This document shows, piece by piece, positions 9,040 through 17,658 of a DNA stretch of 64,000 nucleotides; position 1 is the first letter of the stretch; every line of letters begins with the position of its first letter. The stretch is from assembly GCA_934121905.1 (NCBI GenBank), contig CAKOVI010000006.1:1-64000 (forward strand). Direction: 5' to 3'. Below the pieces are notes generated by a model, which did no database searches, was not told where the DNA came from, and saw nothing but the letters and a program-made list of their open reading frames with translations. The stretch is from an uncultured Clostridia bacterium. GTDB taxonomy: Bacteria > Bacillota > Clostridia > TANB77 > CAG-508. Made by a program: the position numbers and the translations under genes.

Positions 9040-9528
9040 TCATGTTTTTTGGACTTTTTTTGTGTTCTTTAGATGATATTTTGCAATTTTAATTTTTTTT
9101 GTCGTAAAAAATCTTATATTTATACATATAAGATATATTGGTCTTAAAAATACCTTGTCTATAATGTTTCGTAATATTTTAAATGGAATTAATAATATTT
9201 TTATTATTTTTTTGATTATTTTCTTTATAATTAATATTGTTGTTGTCGTAATTTTTATAATAGTATGACTTAAAATTAACATATATAAAGAAAATCCAAA
9301 TATCAGTCCTAAAAACATGAATAATCTGATGTTTCCGTCTGTAAATTTATACATACAAAAAATAATACTTAAAGCTGTTGAAATCCAAAATATAATGTCC
9401 TCTATATTTGTTACTAAATTTGTTGTTTTAAATGATTTCCTTAAAATTCTAAAAAAATCAAATAGTAACCCTATAAAAATGCCATTTGATGTAAAAATTA
9501 AAAATAAATATGCTTGATTAATAGCCAA
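9040..9528 (-). CDS. yabQ: Spore cortex biosynthesis protein YabQ
   Basis: 162 residues with several membrane helices in the first 110 (AYLFLIFTSNGIFIGLLFDF, then FMFLGLIFGFSLYMLILSH) and a very basic, Ile/Lys-rich tail. The start INQAYLFLIFTSNGIFIGLL with FDFFRILR is the family signature. YabQ localises to the forespore outer membrane and is required for cortex formation. It sits 18 bases after yabP and before divIC. The lineage must therefore form endospores or descend from one that did. Identification rests on sequence and gene order together. Confidence 0.9.
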   Translation of the reverse strand: MAINQAYLFLIFTSNGIFIGLLFDFFRILRKSFKTTNLVTNIEDIIFWISTALSIIFCMYKFTDGNIRLFMFLGLIFGFSLYMLILSHTIIKITTTTILIIKKIIKKIIKILLIPFKILRNIIDKVFLRPIYLICINIRFFTTKKIKIAKYHLKNTKKVQKT

Positions 9529-9546
9529 AATGTTATCTCCTAACTT

Positions 9547-9849
9547 TTATTTAAAAATTTTACTTAAAAATCCACTGTCTTGTTCTTTTTTTCCATGGTC
9601 ACTATAGCTAAGATTACTAATTTCACCTTCAACTACTACTTCTTGTGTATCTATACTTAATTTATTAATTTTCAAATTTTCACCTTTTATGGTTAGAAGC
9701 CCAAGTTCAGTTTCCATTATTATAACTTGGTCATCAAAACTTAATACATCTCTTACCCCTGAGATACTAAGCTTGTTTCTGTTTTCTAATATTAAATTTT
9801 GTATAACATTATTTATTGTGTTTATGTTTTTTCTTTCCTCAACTACCAT
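9547..9849 (-). CDS. yabP: Sporulation protein YabP
   Basis: 100 residues, soluble, related to YqfC. The core NRNKLSISGVRDVLSFDD and ETELGLLTIKGENLKIN is characteristic: a beta-rich motif with SGV and G-L-L-x-I-x-G. YabP is an early sporulation protein important for cortex assembly. The ATG follows AGGAGGT. It is the first gene of yabP-yabQ-divIC, and the promoter is probably sporulation-specific; I could not define it with confidence. Confidence 0.92.
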   Translation of the reverse strand: MVVEERKNINTINNVIQNLILENRNKLSISGVRDVLSFDDQVIIMETELGLLTIKGENLKINKLSIDTQEVVVEGEISNLSYSDHGKKEQDSGFLSKIFK

Positions 9850-9888
9850 TTTTTACCTCCTAACTATAAATAATTATATTCAAATTTA

Positions 9889-9939
9889 GAAAAAATAGAA
9901 CAAATTTAGGGAAAAGAGCCTGAGACTCTTTTCCCTAAA
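9889..9939 (-). terminator. Terminator after lysC
   Basis: Perfect 14-bp arms TTTAGGGAAAAGAG (9905-9918) and 9926-9939 with a 7-base loop overlap the lysC stop. On the minus strand a T-rich tail follows. Confidence 0.8.
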
Positions 9940-11116
9940 TTAAAGCTTTATGCAATTCTTCTAAAATTTCATTTGATATTATATTTTTAAACATTATTGC
10001 AATTTTAGTTTCATTTATTTCCATACTTATTATATTTAATTTGTTTTTCTTTATTATTTCCATTGTTTTATTTAGAACTATATTATTGCTCATAATTCCA
10101 TTTCCGATAATTGAAATCCTAGTTATATCTAGATAATTACTTTCTAAGGTTGTGAATTTATTTTCTAGTAAATTTGCGAGTTTATTAAATTTTGCTTTTG
10201 GTATTGTAAATGAAATGTCTAACGTACTTTCACTACTATTTACAAGATTTTTAACATTTAATCCTTCATCTATAAATACATTATAAATAGTATTAAATTG
10301 GTCTACTAAATATTTTTCTTTTGATGTAATATGAACATATTGTATATTATCATTTTTTACAATATTTTTAACATATCCACCCTCAATTTTATCGTTGATT
10401 ATTGTACCTTCATTACTATTAAACGTTGATTTTGCAATTATTGGAACATTAAATTTTTCTCCTACTTCCACACATCTATTGTGAAGAACTTTTGCTCCTT
10501 CATCTGCTATGTCTAACATTTCCGTATAAGATATGGTATTAATTTTTCTTGCAACCTTTGTTTGTCTAGGGTCTGCAGTATATACTCCATCAACATCTGA
10601 AAAAATATAGCATTTTGATGCTTTAAGTTTCGCAGCTAGAGCTACAGCTGTTGTATCAGAACCACCTCTGCCTAAAGTTGTAATATCCATATTAGAATTT
10701 ATTCCTTGAAATCCTGCAACAATTACAATTTTTCCTTGTTCCAATTCCTTTTCAATTCTTGATGTATCTATGTCTTCTATAATTGCATCTTGATTTGTAT
10801 TATTAGTATAAATTCCTGCTTGCCAACCTGTAAGTGAGATTGCTGGTATTCCAAGTCTGTTTAGCAAAATAGCTACTTTGGCCATTGAAATTTGCTCTCC
10901 TGTACTTAATAATACATCTAATTCTCTTTCGTTGGGAACACTTGATAAACTCATAGCTTCCTTAATTAAACCATCTGTTGTTTTTCCTTGTGCGGAAACC
11001 ACAACCACTACTTTTTTGTTTTCATCATAAAAACTTTTGATTTTTTCTGCAACAACATTTAATTTAATATTGTCTGCAACTGAACTTCCTCCAAATTTTA
11101 ATACTACTGTGTCCAT
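9935..11116 (-). CDS. lysC: Aspartate kinase
   Basis: 393 residues, the usual length for a monofunctional clostridial enzyme. It phosphorylates aspartate, the first step to lysine, diaminopimelate, threonine and methionine; diaminopimelate-derived dipicolinate matters for spores. The kinase domain has VLKFGGSSVA at the start, then TLGRGGSDTTAVALAAKLKA and FSDVDGVYTADPR. Two ACT-type regulatory repeats follow from about residue 265, so feedback inhibition by an amino acid is likely. It lies 83 bases after prfB on the same strand. No lysine riboswitch is seen in front of it. Confidence 0.95.
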   Translation of the reverse strand: MDTVVLKFGGSSVADNIKLNVVAEKIKSFYDENKKVVVVVSAQGKTTDGLIKEAMSLSSVPNERELDVLLSTGEQISMAKVAILLNRLGIPAISLTGWQAGIYTNNTNQDAIIEDIDTSRIEKELEQGKIVIVAGFQGINSNMDITTLGRGGSDTTAVALAAKLKASKCYIFSDVDGVYTADPRQTKVARKINTISYTEMLDIADEGAKVLHNRCVEVGEKFNVPIIAKSTFNSNEGTIINDKIEGGYVKNIVKNDNIQYVHITSKEKYLVDQFNTIYNVFIDEGLNVKNLVNSSESTLDISFTIPKAKFNKLANLLENKFTTLESNYLDITRISIIGNGIMSNNIVLNKTMEIIKKNKLNIISMEINETKIAIMFKNIISNEILEELHKALI

Positions 11117-11198
11117 ATCGGCACCTTCTTTATCTTTTTATTACACACCTATTTAATTAAATATGGCTTACTATTAATATATTATGTTAAAAAAATAA

Positions 11199-12303
11199 TT
11201 ATGTTACATCTTGTTTTAGATAGCTCTCTATAAAGCCATCTAATTCCCCATCCATAACACTTTGTACATTTCCCACTTCATAATTTGTTCTATGGTCTTT
11301 TACTAAAGTATATGGACAAAATACATATGAACGTATCTGACTTCCCCAAGCAATCTCACGCTGAACACCTTTTAATTCATCAATTGTTTCTTTGTGTTCT
11401 CTTTCTTTTAAGTCTAATAGCTTAGATTTTAACATTTTCATAGCATATTCCCTATTTTGAAGTTGAGAACGCTGTGTTTGACACGATGTTATTATTCCTG
11501 TTGGAATGTGTGTTAATCTTACTGCTGATGATGTTTTATTTATATGCTGTCCTCCTGCACCTGAGGCTCTAAATACATCCATTTTTATATCATCTGGGTT
11601 AATATATAAATCTACATCATCTGTTATTTCTGGTAGAACCTCGAGAGATGCAAATGATGTATGACGTCTTCCCCCACTATCAAATGGTGATATTCTAACT
11701 AGTCTATGTACTCCCATTTCGCCTTTTAGGTATCCATATGCATTTTCACCTATTACCTCAAATGTTACACTTTTTAATCCTGCCTCGTCTCCTTCTAAAT
11801 AATCTAGTTCTTCGACTTTATAGCCTGATTTAGTTGCCCATCTAGTGTACATTCTATATAGCATTTCTGCCCAATCTTGTGCTTCTGTTCCTCCTGCTCC
11901 TGGGTGCAAAGTTAGTATTGCATTATTTTTATCATATTTTCCTGATAAAAGTGTCTCTATTTCGAATCTTTCTAAGTCTTTGTCTATTTTTTTTATGCCT
12001 TTTGGAATTTCTAAAGCTAGCTCTTCATCATATTCCATTTTTAGCAGGTCGATTAGCTCGATTGTATTATTTATTTCATTTTCTAATTCTCTGTATTTTT
12101 GGCATTTTCCTTTTATGTTTTTTATTTTGGATAGTACTTTATTTGAATTTTGACTATCTTCCCAAAATTCTGGTTTAGTTGTTTCTGCTTCTAAGGTTTT
12201 TAAGTTTTTTTCTAAACTTGGGATGTCAAAGTGAATCACCTAAATCTTTTAGTTTGTTTTTTTGCGAAGTTAAAATTCTTAAATTTTCTTCTAAATCTTG
12301 CAT
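11199..12303 (-). CDS. prfB: Peptide chain release factor 2, with programmed +1 frameshift
   Basis: RF2 releases the peptide at UGA and UAA codons. The first segment starts at the ATG at 12303 behind AAGGAG and reads MQDLEENLRIL to KDLGDSL, then meets UGA (12226-12228). A +1 shift on CUU-UGA-C gives DIPSLEKNLKTLEAETTK and the rest of the protein, about 370 residues in all. RF2 hallmarks are present: GRRHTSFASLEVLPE, the catalytic GGQ loop in RASGAGGQHINKTSSAVR, and SPF as the stop-codon recognition motif. The frameshift makes synthesis depend on RF2 scarcity. Annotating only the long frame would lose 26 codons. Confidence 0.95.
12225..12241 (-). promoter_or_regulatory. prfB recoding site: SD-like AGGTGAT plus CTTTGAC
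   Basis: On the minus strand AGGTGAT (12241-12235), TCA spacer, then the slip codon CTT, the stop TGA and C. AGGTGAT is perfectly complementary to the 16S rRNA 3' tail, and its 3-base distance to CTT matches the classic RF2 shift site, although the classic stimulator is an AGGGGG-type element. Confidence 0.88.
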
Positions 12304-12329
12304 TTTATCACACTCCTTTTTATAGGAGA

Positions 12330-12358
12330 ATTATATATTGTCGGTTTTGAAAAGTCAA
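12330..12358 (-). promoter_or_regulatory. Sigma-A promoter for prfB
   Basis: TTGACT (12353-12358) and TATAAT (12330-12335) with 17 bases between, on the minus strand, about 27 bases before the prfB start codon. Confidence 0.8.
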
Positions 12359-12390
12359 GACGGTTGTTCACATTTTAGACGATTTAAGAT

Positions 12391-12419
12391 TTGCATATTA
12401 TGTAAAACTATGGTAAAAT
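12391..12419 (+). promoter_or_regulatory. Sigma-A promoter for the 12469 gene
   Basis: TTGCAT (12391-12396) and TAAAAT (12414-12419), 17 bases apart, divergent from the prfB promoter. Confidence 0.6.
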
Positions 12420-12468
12420 AGAAATGTAAACAAGTTGTTTAGCAGAAAAAAGAAAGGAGAGTTATAAT

Positions 12469-13032
12469 ATGACTCTAAATTATGAAGAATGCACATACGA
12501 AGAAAATAATCTTTTACGGGCATTAAGGACAACTAAAAAGGATTCTGATGGATTTTTTGAATTAGTTATGTTAAATAACGATATTGAGAAAAATTCCATC
12601 AATAGCTTTTTAGACGAGTTTGATGACGATATTGCTGTTTATTCTCAAATTGTTAGCTTATATTTTACCCGAACATCATTGTCCGCATTTCGAAAACAAA
12701 TGCGCAAACTAGCTCAATTGTCTATTAAAACCAAGGTTATTTCAGGAACTGCAACATATAATTTTATAAAAAATATTGCTTGTGTAGCCGATAATAGCTG
12801 GTTGAAACAAGCTCCACCTTCAAAAAAAATAAAGGTTACATATTTTTATAAAAAAATTGAGCAAGCACAAAATGATTCTTTGCCTCAAAAAAGGAAAATT
12901 TTAAAGGAATATCTAAAAGAAGCAAAAAAGTCATCACCATATATCGTTAAGTTATTGTCTGATGACAAACACTTCCTCATAGATATGTCTTCTGATGTAG
13001 TTCTTCTAAATGCATTAAAAAATAGTTTTTAA
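12469..13032 (+). CDS. Hypothetical soluble protein, stand-alone gene
   Basis: 187 residues with an excellent ribosome site (AAAGGAG). No signal peptide or membrane helix. The N-terminal 70 residues are acidic and helical (NNDIEKNSINSFLDEFDDD), the rest basic (SLSAFRKQMRKLAQLSIKTK). It contains no catalytic motif that I recognise. Promoter and bidirectional terminator make it a single-gene unit, divergent from prfB. Real coding is supported by start signals and by the absence of competing frames; function unknown. Confidence 0.7.
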   Translation: MTLNYEECTYEENNLLRALRTTKKDSDGFFELVMLNNDIEKNSINSFLDEFDDDIAVYSQIVSLYFTRTSLSAFRKQMRKLAQLSIKTKVISGTATYNFIKNIACVADNSWLKQAPPSKKIKVTYFYKKIEQAQNDSLPQKRKILKEYLKEAKKSSPYIVKLLSDDKHFLIDMSSDVVLLNALKNSF

Positions 13033-13052
13033 ACAAAGCAGCTTTTTAAATT

Positions 13053-13095
13053 AAGTGCTTCGAATATCCTCTGTTTTAGAATATTCGAAGCACTT
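13053..13095. terminator. Bidirectional terminator
   Basis: Perfect 15-bp arms (13053-13067 and 13081-13095, AAGTGCTTCGAATAT) between convergent genes, with T-rich flanks on both sides. Confidence 0.85.
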
Positions 13096-13101
13096 TCTTA
13101 A

Positions 13102-14823
13102 TTATTTCCCATCAATTCTCGCCAATTCTTCTTTTCTCTTAATTTTATGAGTAGTAGTCTTAATTAAAGGTTTATCAGTTATAATCATATTTTTAATATA
13201 TTTATATGGTGGTAAAGTCTTATTAATTTCTTTAACTTCATTCCACAATATATCATATAATTCATTTTCATTTCTATTTATTATTGCATCTTTATTATAC
13301 ACAATCTTAACTGAAACCATAGGGTCATTTTTGTCACCTTTTTGAGCCATTCCATATATAAAACATTCTTCTACTTCTGGTAAATTATTTACTAAAACTT
13401 CAAGCTCTTCAGGGAAAACTTTCTTGCCATTTTTCATAACAATAACATCTTTTTCTCTACCTGTTAAGAATAAAAAACCATCATTATCAATATAGCCCAA
13501 ATCACCTGTATAGAACCATCCATCTTTTAAGACTTTATTTGTTGCTTCTTCATTTTCGTAATATCCCATCATTATATTAGGACCTTTTACACGTACCTCT
13601 CCTATTCCATCTTTGTCTTTATTTACAATTTCAACTGTTAAATGTCTCATAGGAAAGCCTACAGAACCATTTCTTATGTATTTGTCATTTTCTGCTGAAA
13701 TAACAGGACTAGTTTCTGTAAGACCATATCCTTGAATTAAACGTACTCCTAATTCATTAAATTTTATAGATACATTTTTATCTAAAGGGGCACCTCCAGA
13801 TATTATTAATCTCATTTTTCCACCTAGACCATCTAAAATCTGTTTAAATAATTTTCTTCTTATATCAATATTGAATTTTAATAAAAAGTTGCTTATTTTT
13901 GTAGCTTTCTTTATTAATTCTGTTTTACCTTGCTTTTCAATTTCTTTTTCTATATTTTCGTACATTTTATTTACAAGTAATGGTACTCCAACAAAAACAG
14001 ATACACCATATTCTTTTAGGTTTTGTTTTATATATCTTAATCCATCTGGAAATACTGTTTTTACACCTGATGCTAACATAACTAACATTCCTGTTGAACC
14101 AAAAATGTGATGAAATGGTAAAAAGGCAATATTTGTATCTGTTGGATATAAACTTTCAACCATCAACATATCAGCAATATTAGTCGCAAGTCCTTTTTGA
14201 TTAAGCATTACAGCTTTTGATTTTGATGTAGTTCCAGATGTGAATAAAAGTATACTCATCGCTTCAGAATTTACTTCATTATCTATAAATTCTCTGTTAC
14301 CATTTAATGCTTGATCTCTTCCATTTCTTAATAATTCTTCAAATTTTGTGTAATTATCTAAATTTCCCATACATATAAAATTTTTTATTTTAGTTTTTCC
14401 GTTTTGTTTTATTATATCTATGTTTTCTTCATATTTTTCATCAAATACAATTGCATCAACCTTTGCTCTTATTAAAGAATCTTCTAACTCACTTAATTGT
14501 AATTCTTTATCTATAGGAACAGAGACAATTCCTCCAAATAGATTACTAATATGAGCAACCGCCCATTCATATCTATTTCTGCCAACAATAGCAACTCTTT
14601 TTCCTTTTAGCCCTAATGCATAAAGAGCTGTTCCAAATGAATTGATATCATCCAAAAAATTTTGATATGTATGATTTATATATTCTACACTTTTGTTTTC
14701 TTTTTTTATTTTTGTAACAAATGCAATATTATCTCTATATAATTTTACCGAATTATATATTACTTCCTTTATATTATTAAATATAGGAACATCTCTAAAT
14801 TTATTTTTTTCCTTTGATTTCAT
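13102..14823 (-). CDS. AMP-dependent acyl-CoA synthetase (long-chain fatty acid-CoA ligase type)
   Basis: 573 residues of the adenylate-forming family. It activates a carboxylic acid with ATP to an acyl-AMP, then a thioester. Motifs in order: P-loop LLFTSGTTSKSKAVML (about residue 195), YGLTETSPV (A5), GWFYTGDLGYID (A7), and the C-terminal lid with GREKDVIVMKNGKKVFPEEL and KRKEELARIDGK, where the Lys near the end would be the adenylation Lys. The length and the REKDVIV hinge fit the FadD branch. It is monocistronic between two terminators or promoters. An oleate hydratase and an acyl-ACP thioesterase elsewhere in the window also handle fatty acids. Confidence 0.9.
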   Translation of the reverse strand: MKSKEKNKFRDVPIFNNIKEVIYNSVKLYRDNIAFVTKIKKENKSVEYINHTYQNFLDDINSFGTALYALGLKGKRVAIVGRNRYEWAVAHISNLFGGIVSVPIDKELQLSELEDSLIRAKVDAIVFDEKYEENIDIIKQNGKTKIKNFICMGNLDNYTKFEELLRNGRDQALNGNREFIDNEVNSEAMSILLFTSGTTSKSKAVMLNQKGLATNIADMLMVESLYPTDTNIAFLPFHHIFGSTGMLVMLASGVKTVFPDGLRYIKQNLKEYGVSVFVGVPLLVNKMYENIEKEIEKQGKTELIKKATKISNFLLKFNIDIRRKLFKQILDGLGGKMRLIISGGAPLDKNVSIKFNELGVRLIQGYGLTETSPVISAENDKYIRNGSVGFPMRHLTVEIVNKDKDGIGEVRVKGPNIMMGYYENEEATNKVLKDGWFYTGDLGYIDNDGFLFLTGREKDVIVMKNGKKVFPEELEVLVNNLPEVEECFIYGMAQKGDKNDPMVSVKIVYNKDAIINRNENELYDILWNEVKEINKTLPPYKYIKNMIITDKPLIKTTTHKIKRKEELARIDGK

Positions 14824-14889
14824 ATTATTTCTCCTTTTATTTAGTTTTCCAAACTAGATTATCATATTTACACTACTTTGTCAATTTAC

Positions 14890-14918
14890 TTGACTACTGC
14901 TTCTAAAAATGCTATTAT
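14890..14918 (+). promoter_or_regulatory. Sigma-A promoter for DUF1836 gene
   Basis: TTGACT (14890-14895) and TATTAT (14913-14918), spacing 17. It lies inside the longest possible reading frame of the next gene, which supports using the later ATG. Confidence 0.65.
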
Positions 14919-14943
14919 AAGCCTTGAAAGAAGGGATAACAAT

Positions 14944-15459
14944 ATGTGTAATAATAAAAAAGATTCAATTTCATTAGATAAAGTCCATATTCCAAGATGG
15001 AATGAACTTCCTAATGTAGATTTATATTTAGACCAAGTAGTAACATTTATAAATTCTTCTTTAGAGGCTTTTTTGCCTTGTAATAGCGGAAATGAAGATA
15101 AAAAAGAAAATCAAATTTTGACTAAAACTATGATTAATAATTATGTAAAAAATCATTTAATAGATGCACCTATTAAGAAAAAATATTCTAAAATTCAGTG
15201 TGCTAAAATTTTTGCCATTTGTATTTTAAAGCAAGTTTATAGTATGAACGAAATTTATAATTTAATTGATAGAGCATTAAAACATACTGATGTTGAACAT
15301 GCATACAATAGATTTTGCAGTTTGTTTGAAGAAGCTTTGAAATGTGCTTTTAATAAAGAAGATTTTGCTGATAATGATTCTGTAGATGGCAATAAATATT
15401 TACTAAAATCTGTTTTGCTTTCTTGCAGTTATAAGATTTATGTGCAGAATGTTATTTAA
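14944..15459 (+). CDS. DUF1836 domain protein (putative regulator)
   Basis: 171 residues from the ATG at 14944, behind GAAGGGATAAC. The motif IPRWNELPNVDLYLDQVVTF followed by LTKTMINNYVKNHLIDAPIK and KKYSKIQCAKIFAICILKQV is the DUF1836 signature. These proteins have a MerR-like or helix-turn-helix-like core and are common in clostridial genomes as probable regulators; targets are not known. It is monocistronic and ends just before a palindromic GGGACC repeat. Family call is firm. Confidence 0.85.
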   Translation: MCNNKKDSISLDKVHIPRWNELPNVDLYLDQVVTFINSSLEAFLPCNSGNEDKKENQILTKTMINNYVKNHLIDAPIKKKYSKIQCAKIFAICILKQVYSMNEIYNLIDRALKHTDVEHAYNRFCSLFEEALKCAFNKEDFADNDSVDGNKYLLKSVLLSCSYKIYVQNVI

Positions 15460-15470
15460 TTTTTCGTATT

Positions 15471-15530
15471 AGGACCGTTTCTTTTTCCATTGGGACCGTA
15501 TCATTTCGCGAAATGATACGGTCCTTTTGC
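15471..15530. repeat. GGGACC-family palindrome (copy 1), terminator-like
   Basis: A partial unit AGGACCGTTTCTTTTTCC (15471-15488) is followed by an uninterrupted 32-base palindrome at 15493-15524 (GGACCGTATCATTTCG and its complement), then TTTTG. It lies between convergent genes and may serve as terminator. It shares the GGGACCG core with 17581-17652, 20315-20375 and 21091-21139. Confidence 0.85.
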
Positions 15531-15536
15531 AAAAAA

Positions 15537-16427
15537 TCACTCTACTTTTTTCTTAAATTCTTCAATTCCAGTATTACCCGAAATTCTAACCCTAGGCAAT
15601 TCATATTTAGGGCTCCCCTTCTTAACTCTACCACCTTTAGTAGTAAAAGCCAATTTATATCCATTTTCTTTAAGTACCTTTATATCTAAATCATTATACT
15701 GCCCAAAAGGATAGCAAAAAATATTTGCTCCACCTAATACATCTCTTGATAGTAAAATATCATCTTTTATTTTATCATAATCCCAAGAAAGCATTACACC
15801 TTTACCATTGCTTCCAGCTTTGTGCATATCATAAGAATGAGATTGGTAGCTTACATAATCTTGCTTATCATTTGCCCTATTTCCATACCAATATGTTATT
15901 ACAAAAGAAGTTGTAGGAATTTTATATTTTTGAATAATTGGTACTGCAAGTTCGAAAAATGATGGATCACCATCATCTACTGTTATGACAATGCTTTTTT
16001 CAGGTAATTCTTGTTTTCCTTCAATATAATTTTCTACTTGTTCCCAAGTTGGAAAATAAAAGTCATTTTCTGCTAAATATTTCATTTGTTTCTCAAAATT
16101 TGATATTTCTATCCAATTTCCATCTTTTCCAGAATCTTTTGATTTATCATAGAAAAAATGGTACATAAGTACTGGTAAACCATCTTCACTTAATTTTTTC
16201 CCTGTTTGCAATTTTTGGTCTAATACTAAATTTTCATCTTTTTTATTTTGATTTTCATTTGCCTTATTGTCATTTGATACTTGTTCAGTTGTCTGTGTTT
16301 GTTCATCTATTTCAGTATCTTCATTTTTGTTTGATTTTTTATTTAATTTTATTATTGATACAATAACTATTGCAATTATTAAGAATAAAATCAAAACACG
16401 TTTTTTATTTATTTTCTTCTTTTTCAT
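15537..16427 (-). CDS. Membrane-anchored polysaccharide deacetylase (NodB domain)
   Basis: 296 residues. A basic N-terminus and one membrane helix (residues 8-28, VLILFLIIAIVIVSIIKL) are followed by a low-complexity N/E/Q/K linker to about residue 80. The catalytic domain follows: PVLMYHFF, the metal-binding VITVDDGDPSFF in the TFDDG position, SHSYDMH as the H-x-x-x-H-type pair, and FCYPFGQYND. These enzymes remove acetyl groups from peptidoglycan or other polysaccharides outside the cell. The VDDGD variant keeps both key Asp residues. Monocistronic; substrate not deducible. Confidence 0.88.
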   Translation of the reverse strand: MKKKKINKKRVLILFLIIAIVIVSIIKLNKKSNKNEDTEIDEQTQTTEQVSNDNKANENQNKKDENLVLDQKLQTGKKLSEDGLPVLMYHFFYDKSKDSGKDGNWIEISNFEKQMKYLAENDFYFPTWEQVENYIEGKQELPEKSIVITVDDGDPSFFELAVPIIQKYKIPTTSFVITYWYGNRANDKQDYVSYQSHSYDMHKAGSNGKGVMLSWDYDKIKDDILLSRDVLGGANIFCYPFGQYNDLDIKVLKENGYKLAFTTKGGRVKKGSPKYELPRVRISGNTGIEEFKKKVE

Positions 16428-16525
16428 TTATTGTTCCTCCTATTTTGTTTTTATGCTACCACATTAATCAAAATATTTCAATACAAAATATTATTTTAAT
16501 ATAAGCAAATATTTGTTAATATTAA

Positions 16526-16554
16526 TTGACTTTTAAACTATCAAAATATATAAT
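16526..16554 (+). promoter_or_regulatory. Sigma-A promoter for tyrosine recombinase
   Basis: TTGACT (16526-16531) and TATAAT (16549-16554) with 17-base spacing, 30 bases before the start codon. Confidence 0.8.
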
Positions 16555-16583
16555 ACATTTATCAATGAAATGGAGGAAAAGCA

Positions 16584-17564
16584 ATGATTTCAAAAGAAAA
16601 TAATCCAGAATATTTAAACGATTTTTTAGATTATATGATTACAATACAAAACAAATCGCCTAATACTGTAAAAGAATATAATTATGATTTGGCAGCTTTC
16701 TTAAAATTTATAAAAATGCATTTTCATTTAACTGATGAAACAGATTTGGAAAAAATCAATTATGATGATATCACATTAGATACAATAAAAAAAATAAAGC
16801 TAAATGATTTACATTCATTTTTAGCTTATCTTACTGAAAATTTTAAAAGTAAAGCCGCAACTAGATCAAGAAAAGTTTCAAGTTTAAGAATGTTTTTTAA
16901 TTATCTTTGTGTTAAAAATATAATAGAAATAAACCCAACTCAAAACCTAGAAACGCCTAAATTAGACAAAAGATTGCCAAAATATCTAACACTAGAGCAA
17001 AGTAAAAAACTGCTTGAAGTGTCTGATAATGAAGATAATAGAAATTGTGAAAGAGACCATGCAATTACTACACTATTTTTAAATTGCGGTTTACGTTTGT
17101 CTGAATTAGTTAGTATAAATATTAAAGATATAAATTTCGAAGAATGCCAAATGAATGTTATTGGTAAAGGTAATAAAGAAAGAGCTATTTATCTAAATAA
17201 AGCATGTACAAAAGCAATAAATGAATATCTAGCTGTAAGACCTCAAACAGGAATAAAAAAAGACAATAAAGATTCTGACAAAGCATTGTTTTTAAGTGAA
17301 CGACGTCAAAGAATTGGTAGACGTACTGTTCAAGAAATTATATATAAAGAACTTCGTTTAGCTGGTATTGATTCAGCAAAATATTCTGTTCATAAATTGC
17401 GTCATACTGCAGCCACCCTTATGTATCAATATGGAGGTGTCGATATTAGAGCCTTGCAAGAGCTTTTGGGACACGAAAGTATTTCTACTACTGAGATTTA
17501 TACTCATGTAAGTAATGAACAAGTTAGAAATGCGGTTGAAAGAAACCCTTTGGCTGATTTGTAA
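16584..17564 (+). CDS. Tyrosine recombinase of the XerC/XerD type
   Basis: 326 residues. An N-terminal SAM-like core-binding domain (1-120, with LNDFLDYMITIQNKSPNTVK) precedes the catalytic domain. All active-site residues are present: Arg171 (GLRLSEL), Lys195 (GKGNKER), His270 and Arg273 (HKLRHT), His297 (LLGHES) and Tyr306 (EIYTHV). Length and lack of nearby phage genes or attachment sites fit a chromosome-dimer resolvase rather than a phage integrase. It is monocistronic with its own promoter. A 72-base perfect palindrome starts 16 bases after its stop. Whether it is XerC or XerD cannot be told. Confidence 0.9.
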   Translation: MISKENNPEYLNDFLDYMITIQNKSPNTVKEYNYDLAAFLKFIKMHFHLTDETDLEKINYDDITLDTIKKIKLNDLHSFLAYLTENFKSKAATRSRKVSSLRMFFNYLCVKNIIEINPTQNLETPKLDKRLPKYLTLEQSKKLLEVSDNEDNRNCERDHAITTLFLNCGLRLSELVSINIKDINFEECQMNVIGKGNKERAIYLNKACTKAINEYLAVRPQTGIKKDNKDSDKALFLSERRQRIGRRTVQEIIYKELRLAGIDSAKYSVHKLRHTAATLMYQYGGVDIRALQELLGHESISTTEIYTHVSNEQVRNAVERNPLADL

Positions 17565-17580
17565 TTCATAATAACCCATT

Positions 17581-17652
17581 GGGACCGGTTCTTTTTGTGC
17601 CCATTTTTAATTATTCTAATAATTAAAAATGGGCACAAAAAGAACCGGTCCC
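17581..17652. repeat. 72-base perfect palindrome (GGGACC family, copy 2)
   Basis: Arms 17581-17615 and 17618-17652 are perfectly complementary over 35 bases with a 2-base centre. The outer part is GGGACCGGTTCTTTTTGTG and the inner part GCCCATTTTTAATTATT. Flanks CAT/ATG continue the symmetry after one mismatch. It lies between convergent genes and could end both transcripts, but its length and perfect symmetry exceed a normal terminator. Confidence 0.92.
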
Positions 17653-17658
17653 GATGAG

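Noticed and set aside
9935..11116. Possible lysine riboswitch for lysC
   Set aside because: lysC lies 83 bases after prfB with no space for the riboswitch and no L-box-like structure seen.
12315..12330. CTCCT/AGGAG inverted repeat that could hide the prfB ribosome site
   Set aside because: CTCCT lies right at the predicted transcription start and may not be in the mRNA at all.
16584..17564. Xer-type recombinase as phage or island integrase
   Set aside because: No attachment repeats, phage genes or tRNA beside it; sequence fits the chromosomal Xer group.
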